Assembly (NCBI RefSeq): GCF_012910805.1
Contig: NZ_WTVK01000034.1
Coordinates: 1-61,069, forward strand
DNA length: 61,069 nt
Direction of reading: 5' to 3'
Source: Aromatoleum evansii
GTDB lineage: Bacteria; Pseudomonadota; Gammaproteobacteria; Burkholderiales; Rhodocyclaceae
The stretch's first letter is position 1; each line of letters begins with the position of its first letter. The position numbers and the translations under genes were made by a program. The notes beneath the pieces were generated by a model, which was not told the origin of the DNA, made no database searches, and saw only the letters and a list, made by a program, of their open reading frames with translations. Positions 32,869 through 41,412 of the stretch are shown piece by piece.

Positions 32869-33861
32869 TCAGAGTGTCGGGCAGGCGTCGCCGACCGAAG
32901 CGGGACGTGTTTCGGCGGCGACCAGCGTCACGCCGTTGCGGCGCGCGGTGATGTCGGCGAGGATCGCCAGCGCGATCTCCGGCGGGGTGCGGCTGCCCAG
33001 CGGCAGGCCGACCGGCCCGTGCAGGCGGTCGACGTCGGCGTCGGTGAGGTCGAAGAGTTTCAGCCGCTCCCGCCGCCGTTCGCTGTTGGCGCGCGAGCCG
33101 ATTGCGCCGACGTAGAAGGCGTTGGTCTTGAGCGCGTCGATCAGCGCGAGGTCGTCGAGCTTGGGGTCGTGGGTGCCGCCGATGATCACCGTGCGGCAGT
33201 CGGGGCGCATTGCCATCACCGCATCGTCGGGCATCTCGGTCGTCAACGCAGCGCCGGGCACGGCCCAGGTTTCCCGATATTCCTCGCGCGGCTCGCAGAT
33301 CGTCACCTGGTAGTCGAGCGCCAGCGCGAATTCGGCGAGATAGCGGGAGAGCTGGCCGGCGCCGATGATCAGCATGCGCCAGCGCGGGCCGAAGGCGGAC
33401 ACGAGCATGCGGCCGTCGAACACGACCGCGCTGTCGGGGACGTCGCCGAGGAGATCGACGGCACCGGTCTCGAGGTCGAGGCGGCGCGCGACCATCTCGC
33501 CGCGTTCGATCGCGGCGAGGGTTTCGGCCAGCCGGTTGCCGGGGGCGACCGGCTCCAGCACGAGTTCCAGCTTGCCGCCGCAGGGCAGGCCGAAGCGGCG
33601 CGTCTGGTCGGCGGTGATGCCGTAGGTGACGTGCTCGGGCCGCACGGGGTGTTCCGCGCACAGGCGGTCGAGGAGGTCGTCCTCGATGCAGCCGCCGGAC
33701 ACCGAGCCGACCAGTCGCCCGTCGCCGGCGATCGCGAGCAGTGCGCCTTCGGGGCGCGGGGACGAACCCCAGGTGCGCACGACGGTGGCGAGCGTGACCG
33801 GCACGCGGGCCTCGCTCCACGCGACGGCTTGGCGCAGCACTTCGAGGTTGACACTGTCCAT
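32869..33861 (-). CDS. xdhC: XdhC-family molybdenum cofactor insertion/sulfuration protein
   Basis: This 330-residue protein has the N-terminal XdhC/CoxI domain (TVVRTWGSSPRPEGALLAI, GSVSGGCIEDDLL) and a C-terminal Rossmann domain (LIIGAGQLSRYLA, VIIGGTHDPKLDDLAL, IGSRANSERRRERL). XdhC binds molybdenum cofactor and promotes its sulfuration and insertion into xanthine oxidase-family enzymes. It starts 1 bp after the hcrB stop, so it serves the 4-hydroxybenzoyl-CoA reductase encoded in the same operon. Confidence 0.94.
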   Translation of the reverse strand: MDSVNLEVLRQAVAWSEARVPVTLATVVRTWGSSPRPEGALLAIAGDGRLVGSVSGGCIEDDLLDRLCAEHPVRPEHVTYGITADQTRRFGLPCGGKLELVLEPVAPGNRLAETLAAIERGEMVARRLDLETGAVDLLGDVPDSAVVFDGRMLVSAFGPRWRMLIIGAGQLSRYLAEFALALDYQVTICEPREEYRETWAVPGAALTTEMPDDAVMAMRPDCRTVIIGGTHDPKLDDLALIDALKTNAFYVGAIGSRANSERRRERLKLFDLTDADVDRLHGPVGLPLGSRTPPEIALAILADITARRNGVTLVAAETRPASVGDACPTL

Positions 33862-33862
33862 G

Positions 33863-34855
33863 TCAGGCTCCTTGTCGGGCTTCTTCCCACAGCCGGCGCA
33901 CGAGCCGCTTCGCCAGCAGCGGCGTCGCGCGACGACGGTAGGGGACGCTCACGAGCGTCGTCTCCATCGGCTGGATGCCGCGCTTGAGGTGACGTTCCAT
34001 TGTAGCGAGCGCCGCGTCGTCCAGCGGCTTGCCGACCAGTTCGTCGAGGCCGGCGATGAACTCGGGGCGCGAGGACACGCCGGTGCAGGCGACACGCAGC
34101 TCGCCGATCAGCTCGCCGTCGCGGCGCAGCGCCACGGCGACGCCCGCGAGCGGGAAGTCGATCGCGCCACGCACGCGGATTTTCTCGTAGGCGCTGGTGC
34201 GGCCGGCGACGAGGGGCACCATCACCGCGACCAGCAGCTCGTCCGGGCCGAGCGCGAGCCAGGCCATGCCGTCGTCGATGTAGAAGTCGGCGAGCGGAAG
34301 ACGGCGCAATCCCTGCGGGCCGAGAACTTCCACCTCGGCACCGAGCGCGAGCAGGGCGGGCGCGACGTCGCCGCTGAAGGCCGCGTAGCAGCGGCTCGAC
34401 TTCGGCGCGACGCGGCAGACGTCGCCGGAGCGCTTCATGCAGAAGTCGTTGCCGCGGCGCCAGTCCTCGCTCTGGTTGTAGTACTGGCAGCGGGTGTCGA
34501 GGCACAGGTTGCCGCCCAGCGTCGCTGCGCGGCGGTGCGTGGGCCCGGCGACGGCCAGCGCGGCCTGGGCGAGCGCGGGCAGGCGGGCGACGACGGTCGG
34601 GTCGGCCGAGAGCGTCGCGAGCGTGACCCCGGCGCCGATGCGCAGAACGTCGCCGTCGCGGCGTAGTTCGCGGATCTCATCGACGCCGCCGAGGTCGATC
34701 AGGACTTCGGCGCCGGTCAGACCGCGGCGCATGTTCGGCAGCAGGTCGGTGCCGCCGGCGATGAAGCGGCTGGCGGGAAACTCGCCGCGCAGGCGCACCG
34801 CGTCGGCCGCACTCGTCGCACGCATCAGACGGAATTCGGACAGGGCGCCCATCAT
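33863..34855 (-). CDS. hcrB: 4-hydroxybenzoyl-CoA reductase, beta (FAD) subunit
   Basis: This 330-residue FAD-binding protein has the [13 protein letters not shown] and [12 protein letters not shown] segments of the CO dehydrogenase flavoprotein family. Between about residues 118 and 156 it carries an insertion with Cys at 123, 139, 147 and 156. Such an insertion, holding an extra [4Fe-4S] cluster, is the distinguishing mark of 4-hydroxybenzoyl-CoA reductase beta subunits. That makes this call much firmer than a generic xanthine dehydrogenase one. The start overlaps the hcrA stop (ATGA). Confidence 0.95.
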   Translation of the reverse strand: MMGALSEFRLMRATSAADAVRLRGEFPASRFIAGGTDLLPNMRRGLTGAEVLIDLGGVDEIRELRRDGDVLRIGAGVTLATLSADPTVVARLPALAQAALAVAGPTHRRAATLGGNLCLDTRCQYYNQSEDWRRGNDFCMKRSGDVCRVAPKSSRCYAAFSGDVAPALLALGAEVEVLGPQGLRRLPLADFYIDDGMAWLALGPDELLVAVMVPLVAGRTSAYEKIRVRGAIDFPLAGVAVALRRDGELIGELRVACTGVSSRPEFIAGLDELVGKPLDDAALATMERHLKRGIQPMETTLVSVPYRRRATPLLAKRLVRRLWEEARQGA

Positions 34856-37230
34856 GCCTCTCCTTGGACGGTAGCCGGTGCGATGGCACCGGCGCGGGGT
34901 TTGCGGTTGAGCGCGTCGAAGACGCGATCCGGGGTGAAGGGAAGGTCGCGGATGCGGCGGCCGGTGGCATCCTCGATCGCCGCGGCGATCGCGGGCATGA
35001 CGCCGGCGAGCGGGCCCTCGCTCGCTTCCTTGGCGCCGAAGGGGCCGTTGGGGTCCATGCTCTCGACGATATGCACGTCGATGTCGGGCGACTCGGCCAT
35101 CGTCGGCACGCGGTAGTCGAGCAGGCTGACCGCCTTGTGGCGGCCGTTCTCGTACACCGTCTCCTCGGAGAGCGCTTGGCCCATGCCCATCCACACTGCG
35201 CCCTGCACCTGGCCCTCGACCGACATCGGGTTGATCGCGAAGCCGCAGTCGATGGCTGCCCACACCTTCTCGACGGTGACGGTGCCGAGTTCGGTATCGA
35301 CCGCGACCTGCACCGCCTGCGCCGCATACGAGAAGCCCATCGTCGAGCCGACCGCGCCGCCGCGCTGCTTGCCGCCCTGGAACTCGACCGGGCAGGTGAA
35401 GGTGCCCTTGACGGTGAGCATGCCGGTGTCGACCAGCGCCTCCTCGACGATCTCGTGGAAGCCGATCTGGCGCGCCGGATCGCCGAGCACCGCGGCTGCC
35501 TCGCCCAGCCAGTCGACCTCGGCCTCGGCGACCTGCAGGCGCTTCGCCGCCGCGGTGACGAGCACGCGCTTGAGATTGCGTGCGGCGTCGGCCGCCGCGT
35601 TGCCGACCATGAAGGTGACACGCGAGGAATACGAGCCGTTGTCCTTGGGCGTGAGCGCGGAGTCGGTGGCGATGAGGCGCAGGCGGCGCTGGGCGACGCC
35701 CAGCACTTCGGCGACGACCTGGGTGATGATCGTCGACGAGCCCTGGCCGATGTCGGAGGCCCCGGTCAAGATCGTGATCGCGGCGTCGAAATCGACGCGC
35801 AGCGCGATCGTCGCGTGCGGCTGGCCGGTGAAATGCACCGGTTTGGCCGAGCCGCTGACGAAGTGCGAGCAGGCGATGCCGATGCCGCGGCGGATCGGGC
35901 CGTCGTCGCGGGGACGTGCAGCACGCTCGCTCCAGCACGACGCCTCTTCGACCCAGTCGAGGCATTCGGGCAGGCCGTAGCTCATCACCTTCAGGCCGTT
36001 GATGGTCTCGGTCGGCGCGACGAGCAGGTTGCGGCGGCGGACCGCGAAGGCGTCGAGGCCCAGCTCCGCGGCCATCGTGTCGAGCAGCGATTCGAACGCG
36101 AAGCGCACGTTGACCGTGCCGTGGCCGCGCATCGCGCCGCAGGGCGGGGTGTTCGTATACACGCGGTAGCCGTCGTACTTCATTGCGGGCAGGTCGTACA
36201 GGCCGTTGAGCAGTGCGCCCGAATACAGGATCGTGACGAGGCCGTAGCCGCCGTAGGCGCCGCCGCGCTGTACGACTTCGGCCTCGCACGCGGTCATGCG
36301 GCCGTCGCGGGTGAGGCCGAGCTTCATGCGGATATGGGTCTGCGGCCGGCCGCGGTGGGTCAGGAAGGCCTCCTCGCGGCTCTGCAGCAGGCGCACGGTG
36401 CCGCGCGCGGCGCGGGCGAGTAGCGCACAGATGATCTCGAAGTTGAGCGTCTCGACGCGGTGGCCGAAGCCGCCACCGACGAAGGGCTTGATGACGCGGA
36501 TGTAGGCCGCGTCGAGGTTCATGCAGCGCGACAGCGATTCATGCACGTAGTAGGGCACCTGGGTCACGGACCACAGGGTCAGGTGACCGCGTTCGGCGTC
36601 CCACGCGGCGAGCGAGGCGTTGGGCTCCATCATCGCGTGATGGACCTCGGCGCACTCGAACACCTCCTCGCGGATCAGGTCCGCCGCGGCGAAGCCGGCG
36701 GCGGTGTCGCCGAACTCGTTATGCACCTCGCGCTCGATGTTGCCTTTCTTGTTGTCGTGCAGCAGCACCGCGTCGGCCTTGCGCGCGTCGGCCGCCTCGA
36801 AATACGCCGGCAGCTCGCGCACTTCGAAGCGGATCAGCGCGAGCGCGGCGTCGGCGGTCGCCTCGTCGACCGCCGCGACGGCGGCGATCGGTTCGCCGAT
36901 GTAGCGGATGCGGCCGCGCGCGAGCGGGAATTCGTTCTGCGCGATGGGGATCACGCCGTAGGGCGTGTCGCATTCCTCGCCCGTGATCACCGCGCGCACG
37001 CCCGGCAGCCTGAGCGCCGCAGTGATGTCGACGGCGACGATCTCGGCATGCGCCCACGGGCTGCGCAGGATGCGGCCGACGAGGGCGCCCTGGGCGGGCA
37101 GGTCGGCGGTGTAGCGGGCGTTGCCGGTGACCTTGTCGACGCCGTCGATCAGCGGCATGCGGGCGCCGACCCCCTCCGGCCTGCGGGCGGCCTGCCCGAT
37201 GTGCGTGAGGCTGCGTTCCGGCGCGTTCAT
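34852..37230 (-). CDS. hcrA: 4-hydroxybenzoyl-CoA reductase, alpha (molybdopterin) subunit
   Basis: This 792-residue protein is the molybdenum-binding catalytic subunit. It starts with the [11 protein letters not shown] segment and has [24 protein letters not shown] and [10 protein letters not shown] motifs of the xanthine oxidase family. The active-site Glu is in [11 protein letters not shown] near the C-terminus. The enzyme reductively removes the phenolic hydroxyl of 4-hydroxybenzoyl-CoA to give benzoyl-CoA in anaerobic aromatic degradation. It overlaps hcrC and hcrB by 4 bp each. Confidence 0.95.
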   Translation of the reverse strand: MNAPERSLTHIGQAARRPEGVGARMPLIDGVDKVTGNARYTADLPAQGALVGRILRSPWAHAEIVAVDITAALRLPGVRAVITGEECDTPYGVIPIAQNEFPLARGRIRYIGEPIAAVAAVDEATADAALALIRFEVRELPAYFEAADARKADAVLLHDNKKGNIEREVHNEFGDTAAGFAAADLIREEVFECAEVHHAMMEPNASLAAWDAERGHLTLWSVTQVPYYVHESLSRCMNLDAAYIRVIKPFVGGGFGHRVETLNFEIICALLARAARGTVRLLQSREEAFLTHRGRPQTHIRMKLGLTRDGRMTACEAEVVQRGGAYGGYGLVTILYSGALLNGLYDLPAMKYDGYRVYTNTPPCGAMRGHGTVNVRFAFESLLDTMAAELGLDAFAVRRRNLLVAPTETINGLKVMSYGLPECLDWVEEASCWSERAARPRDDGPIRRGIGIACSHFVSGSAKPVHFTGQPHATIALRVDFDAAITILTGASDIGQGSSTIITQVVAEVLGVAQRRLRLIATDSALTPKDNGSYSSRVTFMVGNAAADAARNLKRVLVTAAAKRLQVAEAEVDWLGEAAAVLGDPARQIGFHEIVEEALVDTGMLTVKGTFTCPVEFQGGKQRGGAVGSTMGFSYAAQAVQVAVDTELGTVTVEKVWAAIDCGFAINPMSVEGQVQGAVWMGMGQALSEETVYENGRHKAVSLLDYRVPTMAESPDIDVHIVESMDPNGPFGAKEASEGPLAGVMPAIAAAIEDATGRRIRDLPFTPDRVFDALNRKPRAGAIAPATVQGEA

Positions 37231-37712
37231 GCCGCGACCTCCGCGACGTCCCCGCAGCGCGCTGCGGCCTCGACGGAATCGAGGATCTTCACGTAGCCGG
37301 TGCAGCGGCACAGGTTTCCGGCGAGCGCCGCGCGGATCTCGTCGCGCGAAGGCTGCGGAGTGCGCCGCAGCAGCGCCTCGGCGGCCATGATCATGCCCGG
37401 CGTGCAGAAGCCGCACTGGGCGCCGAGATGTTCGTGGAAGGCGCGCTGCAGGCGCGACAGGTTGCCGGCGGTGCTCAGACCCTCGATGGTCTCGATGTGG
37501 CGCCCCTCGGCGCTGTGCGCGAGCGTGCTGCACGCCAGGCGCGGTTCGCCTTCGACCAGCACCGTGCAGGCGCCGCACTCGCCGCCGTCACAACCCTGCT
37601 TGGTGCCCGTGAGGCCCAGCGTGTCGCGCAGGTAGTCGATCAGCAGCGCATTCTCGGCGACCGCATCCTCGCGCGGGCGGCCATTGACCATCAGTGTCAG
37701 CAGTTTCTTCAC
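37227..37712 (-). CDS. hcrC: 4-hydroxybenzoyl-CoA reductase, gamma (2x[2Fe-2S]) subunit
   Basis: This 161-residue protein has a plant-type ferredoxin N-terminal domain with C41, C46, C49 and C61, and a C-terminal helical domain with C100, C103, C135 and C137. These ligate two [2Fe-2S] clusters, as in all xanthine oxidase-type small subunits. It is the first gene of the hcrC-hcrA-hcrB-xdhC operon. A palindromic operator candidate lies 39 bp upstream. Confidence 0.95.
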   Translation of the reverse strand: MKKLLTLMVNGRPREDAVAENALLIDYLRDTLGLTGTKQGCDGGECGACTVLVEGEPRLACSTLAHSAEGRHIETIEGLSTAGNLSRLQRAFHEHLGAQCGFCTPGMIMAAEALLRRTPQPSRDEIRAALAGNLCRCTGYVKILDSVEAAARCGDVAEVAA

Positions 37713-37750
37713 ATCGCCTCCTGTCCCGCGGCCAAGTCCGGCGGGCTGTA

Positions 37751-37768
37751 TTGTTTGACATCAAACAA
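37751..37768. promoter_or_regulatory. 18-bp perfect palindrome upstream of hcrC (probable operator)
   Basis: TTGTTTGA-CA-TCAAACAA sits 39 bp upstream of the hcrC start. The 2-bp centre does not fit FNR (which needs six) but suits a MarR- or GntR-type dimer. The rest of the 375-bp gap 37713-38087 holds AT-rich sequence to about 37880 and the terminator-like hairpin at 38021-38053; I see no gene in it. Confidence 0.65.
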
Positions 37769-38020
37769 TTTAACGTAGGGCGATGCTAGCACCGTCCGGT
37801 GCGAAGGAAAATATGAAGGTGCATGCATAGCCGGCATGCCCTTTGTGACTGGCAAGATATTGAACTGAAACGATTATTTTGCGAGTGGAAAGACCAGTCG
37901 ACCTTGCCTCGGGCAAGGTCCGGGCCGGGATTTTGCGTCCCGGCTGCCGCCGGCTCGAGCGAATTGAACGATCGACTGCGGTCCGCGTAGAGCCCGGCGT
38001 GATCCGATGCGCGCCTGCGC

Positions 38021-38053
38021 CCCGCCCCGTGCCGGCATCCGGCACGGGGCGGG
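38021..38053 (-). terminator. 15-bp GC-rich hairpin downstream of gloA
   Basis: CCCGCCCCGTGCCGG and its inverted copy form a perfect stem with a CAT loop. It begins about 35 bp after the glyoxalase stop on the minus strand. There is no T-run, but position and stability suggest transcription termination before the hcr operon. Confidence 0.6.
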
Positions 38054-38087
38054 CAAGGGACTGAGGCGGCTCAGCGGCGCGATGCCG

Positions 38088-38483
38088 TCACCGGTAGTGG
38101 CCGTGGCGCTCGAGCACCTCGATCTTGTAGCCGTCCGGGTCCTGGATGAAGAAGAAGCGCGCGAGCAACTCGTCGCCGCGCTTGAATTCCTTCACCGGTG
38201 CCGGCTCGTAGCCCTTGGCCGTCAGTTCGGCGTGGCGCGCGGTGACGTCCGGCTCGACGACGGCGATGTGGCCGTAGCCGGTGCCGTGCGTGTAGGCCTC
38301 CTCGCGGCCCTTGTTGAGCGTCAGCTCGAGTTCGTAGTCGTTTTCCGCATTGCGCAGGTAGACGAGCGTGAACTCGGGAAAGTCTAGGCGGTGCGATTCG
38401 CGCAGGCCGAGGACGTCTTCGTAGAAGCGCATCGATTTGTCGAGATCCAGCACGCGGATCATGCTGTGGATGATTTTGGCCAT
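38088..38483 (-). CDS. gloA: Lactoylglutathione lyase (glyoxalase I)
   Basis: This 131-residue protein is a single glyoxalase I domain. It has HSMIRVLDLDKSMRFYEDVLG at the start, and the metal ligands are in H6, E56-like (LELT), H75-like (GYGHIAV) and the late E (KIEVLE). Glyoxalase I turns the methylglyoxal-glutathione hemithioacetal into S-lactoylglutathione. It follows the ribbon-helix-helix gene by 74 bp. Confidence 0.95.
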   Translation of the reverse strand: MAKIIHSMIRVLDLDKSMRFYEDVLGLRESHRLDFPEFTLVYLRNAENDYELELTLNKGREEAYTHGTGYGHIAVVEPDVTARHAELTAKGYEPAPVKEFKRGDELLARFFFIQDPDGYKIEVLERHGHYR

Positions 38484-38557
38484 GGAGATTCCGGTGGGTT
38501 GGGGAAATACCTGCTGCGCGTCGGTTTCGGCGCCGGCTGCCGCGGGACGGAGCAGGC

Positions 38558-38908
38558 TCAGGACCGGCCCGCCACCGCGACGATCCGCGGTGGCGCCAAC
38601 TGAGGTGCCGGCGCCGGCTCGTTTGGGAGGGCACGCTCCGCTGCGGTGAGCTTGCGTCGCAGGTGGCGCATGCAGGTGATGCGCAGGAACGAGGCGAAGT
38701 TCGGCACCTCGCCCCGGTGCGCGAGGATCTCGTCGTGGAAGCTCACGACGAGATGGTTGGTCGTGCAGTGCTCTTCCTCGGCCATCTCGGCGAGGATGTC
38801 CCATACCATGTTCTCCAGCCGGATGCTCGTGAGCACGCCATGGATGCGGATCGTGCGCGTGCGCTGCTCGTACTGGATCGGGTCGGCTTTCACGAAGTAT
38901 TCACACAT
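38558..38908 (-). CDS. Ribbon-helix-helix domain protein (RHH_4 type)
   Basis: This 116-residue protein has an RHH_4 domain: RTIRIHGVLTSIRLENMVWDIL, then HCTTNHLVVSFHDEI, then FASFLRITCMRHL. A disordered Pro/Ala tail follows. RHH_4 proteins are small DNA-binding candidates often found beside oxidoreductase genes. It starts 22 bp after the GMC oxidoreductase stop, so it belongs to that operon and may autoregulate it. Confidence 0.85.
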   Translation of the reverse strand: MCEYFVKADPIQYEQRTRTIRIHGVLTSIRLENMVWDILAEMAEEEHCTTNHLVVSFHDEILAHRGEVPNFASFLRITCMRHLRRKLTAAERALPNEPAPAPQLAPPRIVAVAGRS

Positions 38909-38930
38909 GTGTCGTTCCCCTTGCCCCGGT

Positions 38931-40499
38931 TCAGAGCGCCCGTTGGCTCATCAGGGTGGCGATGTGATCCGCTTGGCGGATTGCGAGGGCGACGATCGTC
39001 AGCGTCGGGTTCTCCGCGCCGCCGGTGGTGAACTGGCTGCCGTCCGAGATGAACAGGTTGGGGATGTCGTGCGTCTGCCCGTACGCGTTGCACACGCTGT
39101 CGGCGGCCGAGGCGCCCATGCGGCAGGTGCCGAGGTTGTGCGTCGAGGGATAGGGCGGCGTGCGGAAGCTGCGGATCGCGCCGGCGGCCTGGTAGACGCG
39201 CTCGCCCTGCGTGTAGGCGTGCTTGCGCATCGCAACGTCGTTCGGGTGATCGTCGAAGTGCACGTTGGGCACCGGGTTGCCGTACTTGTCCTTGACGTTC
39301 GCGTTGAGCGTGACGCGGTTGGTCTCGCGCGGCATGTCCTCGCCGACCAGCCACATGCCGGCGAGCTGGCTGTAGTGTTCCATCCACCACGCGAACTCCG
39401 CGCCCCAGCCGCCGGGGTTGAGGAAGGCCGCCATGAAGGGCACGCCGAGCGACAGCGTCTCCATCTCGTAGCCGCCGACGAAGCCGCGTTTCGGGTTGTT
39501 GCCCGCCTCGTCGCCGACGATGCCGGCCATCGTCGTGCCGCGGAACATATTCACGGGCTCCTTGAACGCCGCGTACACCGAACCGGTCATGTGGCGCATG
39601 TAGTTGCGCCCGACCTGGCCCGAGGAATTCGCGAGGCCGTCGCGGAACTTGTCGCTCGCCGACATCAGCAACAGGCGCGGCGTCTCGATCGAGTTGCCGG
39701 CGACGCACACGACGCGCGCCTTCTGCCGCTGCTCCTGGCCGGCCTTGTCGAAGTACACGACGGCGCTCACCTTGCCGACGGCGTTGTGCTCGATGCGCGT
39801 GACGTGGGACTCGGGGCGCAGGTCGAGGTTGCCGGTCGCCTCGGCCTTGGGCAGCTCGGTGTAGAGCACGGACCACTTTGCGCCGCTCTTGCAGCCCTGG
39901 AAGCAGAAGCCGATCTGCTGGCAGCTGCCGCGGCCGTCGCGCGGCTTGCTGTTGATGGCCATGCGCCCGGTGTGTACCTGCTTGTAGCCGAGCTTGGTCG
40001 CCCCGGCGTGCATCACCTTGAAATTATTGTTGCCCGGAAGGCCGGGAATGCCGTGGGTGCGCGTGACGCCCATCTTGTCCTCCGCCTTGTCGTACCAGGG
40101 CTCGAGGTCCTTCAGCGTCAGCGGCCAGTCCATCAGGTTCGCGCCCTTGATCGCGCCGTAATGCTTGCGCGCCTTGAACTCGTGTTCCTGGAAGCGCAGC
40201 GAGGCGCCCGCCCAGTGCGTCGTCGTGCCGCCGACGGTCTTGCAGATCCACGCCGGCAGTCCGGGAAAATCCTTCGCGATGCGCCAGCTGCCCGAGGTCG
40301 TGCGCGCGTCGAGCCACGCCAGCTGCGAGAAGGATTTCCACTCGTCGTTGATGAACGTCGCGACGGACTGCGTGGCTCCCGCCTCGAGCACGATCACCTT
40401 GATGCCCTTCTGGCACAACTCGTTCGCGAGCGTGCCGCCGCCTGCGCCTGAACCGATGATGACGACCGCGGAGTCGTCGTCGAATGCGATCTTCGCCAT
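38931..40499 (-). CDS. GMC-family oxidoreductase (FAD), probable membrane-linked dehydrogenase subunit
   Basis: This 522-residue flavoprotein has the FAD loop VVIIGSGAGGGTLANEL near the N-terminus and VGGTTTHWAGASLRFQ of the gluconate 2-dehydrogenase/GMC group. The C-terminal part has STHNLGTCRMG and the GGAENPTLTIVALA signature. The active-site His sits in the HNLGTCRMG region. It is encoded with a Tat-exported gluconate 2-dehydrogenase subunit 3-like protein, so it probably reaches the periplasm as a complex. The third (cytochrome) subunit is not here. Substrate unknown, likely an alcohol or sugar acid. Confidence 0.9.
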   Translation of the reverse strand: MAKIAFDDDSAVVIIGSGAGGGTLANELCQKGIKVIVLEAGATQSVATFINDEWKSFSQLAWLDARTTSGSWRIAKDFPGLPAWICKTVGGTTTHWAGASLRFQEHEFKARKHYGAIKGANLMDWPLTLKDLEPWYDKAEDKMGVTRTHGIPGLPGNNNFKVMHAGATKLGYKQVHTGRMAINSKPRDGRGSCQQIGFCFQGCKSGAKWSVLYTELPKAEATGNLDLRPESHVTRIEHNAVGKVSAVVYFDKAGQEQRQKARVVCVAGNSIETPRLLLMSASDKFRDGLANSSGQVGRNYMRHMTGSVYAAFKEPVNMFRGTTMAGIVGDEAGNNPKRGFVGGYEMETLSLGVPFMAAFLNPGGWGAEFAWWMEHYSQLAGMWLVGEDMPRETNRVTLNANVKDKYGNPVPNVHFDDHPNDVAMRKHAYTQGERVYQAAGAIRSFRTPPYPSTHNLGTCRMGASAADSVCNAYGQTHDIPNLFISDGSQFTTGGAENPTLTIVALAIRQADHIATLMSQRAL

Positions 40500-40536
40500 G
40501 TCCTGCCTCCGGATGTCGTGGTGTGCGGGGTGCCGA

Positions 40537-41151
40537 TCAGCCCAGGAAGGGCGGCGGGCTCGCATCCGCGGGCGGGTCGGGCAGCCACTTCAGATCCTGG
40601 AAGCCGCGCCGGATGTAGCCGCCCTTGCTGAAGGATTCGCCGGGGTAGCCGAAGGCCGTCCACGTCATCTCGTTGTCGTACAGGGCGGTCACGCACTTGC
40701 CGCGCACGGTCGCGAAGAAGGGCTTGCCTTCGATCGCCTTCACGGCGGCGAGTTGCGCGGCGGGCTTGGCCTTGGCGAACGCGCCACCGGTCGCGCGGTC
40801 GAGGCCGGCGACGCCGTCGCGCAGCAGAGTGGCCACTTTCGGGTCGGCGGCCGCCATTGCGTCGAGGTCCTTGACGAGCAGGGCGTAGACGGCATCGGGG
40901 AGCTGCGCATGCGGATACAGCACGCGGCCGAACTTGAGCAGGGTGTCGCCGGTGGCGGTGTCGAGCGCCTTGAGCTCGAGGGCCCAGGCCCGCGAGGGCG
41001 CCAGCGCGGCGATCGGCGTGCCGATCGCCAGGGTGCCGAGCAGGATGCCCGTGCCTTTCAGGAATTCCCGCCGTGTCAGCGGCGCTTGCTGCACGGTGCT
41101 TGCGGCCGACGCTGCACCGCCGCTCGCCGTGGCGATCCGGATCGCTTGCAT
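40537..41151 (-). CDS. Tat-exported gluconate 2-dehydrogenase subunit 3-like protein
   Basis: This 204-residue protein has a twin-arginine signal (TRREFLKGTGILLGTLAIG, about residues 26-44). The mature part matches the gluconate 2-dehydrogenase subunit 3 family, including LYDNEMTWTAFGYPGES. In such dehydrogenases the small subunit carries the flavin subunit across the membrane. It begins the operon and is followed by the GMC gene after 37 bp. Confidence 0.9.
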   Translation of the reverse strand: MQAIRIATASGGAASAASTVQQAPLTRREFLKGTGILLGTLAIGTPIAALAPSRAWALELKALDTATGDTLLKFGRVLYPHAQLPDAVYALLVKDLDAMAAADPKVATLLRDGVAGLDRATGGAFAKAKPAAQLAAVKAIEGKPFFATVRGKCVTALYDNEMTWTAFGYPGESFSKGGYIRRGFQDLKWLPDPPADASPPPFLG

Positions 41152-41251
41152 GGTTCGTCTCCTCGTTGCATCGGGGTCTGCGTGCCCTGAGTGCGGAGCA
41201 GTATTCCATCGCGGTGCGGCGCGTGGGTAATACGCCGGTACCTACGTCGCA

Positions 41252-41316
41252 GGCGTTGCCGCGATGTCGCCGCAACGCCAATGCCCCTGCTGAAAGCATA
41301 GGCATTGGCGTTGCGG
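41252..41316 (-). promoter_or_regulatory. Overlapping alternative hairpins in the leader of the GMC dehydrogenase operon
   Basis: A 16-bp perfect inverted repeat spans 41270-41285 and 41301-41316 around a 15-nt loop. The inner sequence GCAACGCC (41272-41279) can also pair with GGCGTTGC at 41252-41259, so two hairpins exclude one another. It lies between the symporter stop and the Tat subunit start. It could be a terminator of the symporter transcript or an attenuator-like leader. Confidence 0.5.
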
Positions 41317-41412
41317 GGTGCGAACCGATTTTTTCGAATGCCGCCGTGCAGCGGCGTACGCCTCGCGTCGGGCGTGTGCGCTCGATCGCGGGCGGCCTGG
41401 CGGCCGCGGGAT

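Noticed and set aside
37770-38045. Small open frames in the gap between gloA and hcrC
   Set aside because: They lack ribosome sites, overlap the terminator-like hairpin and show no family resemblance.
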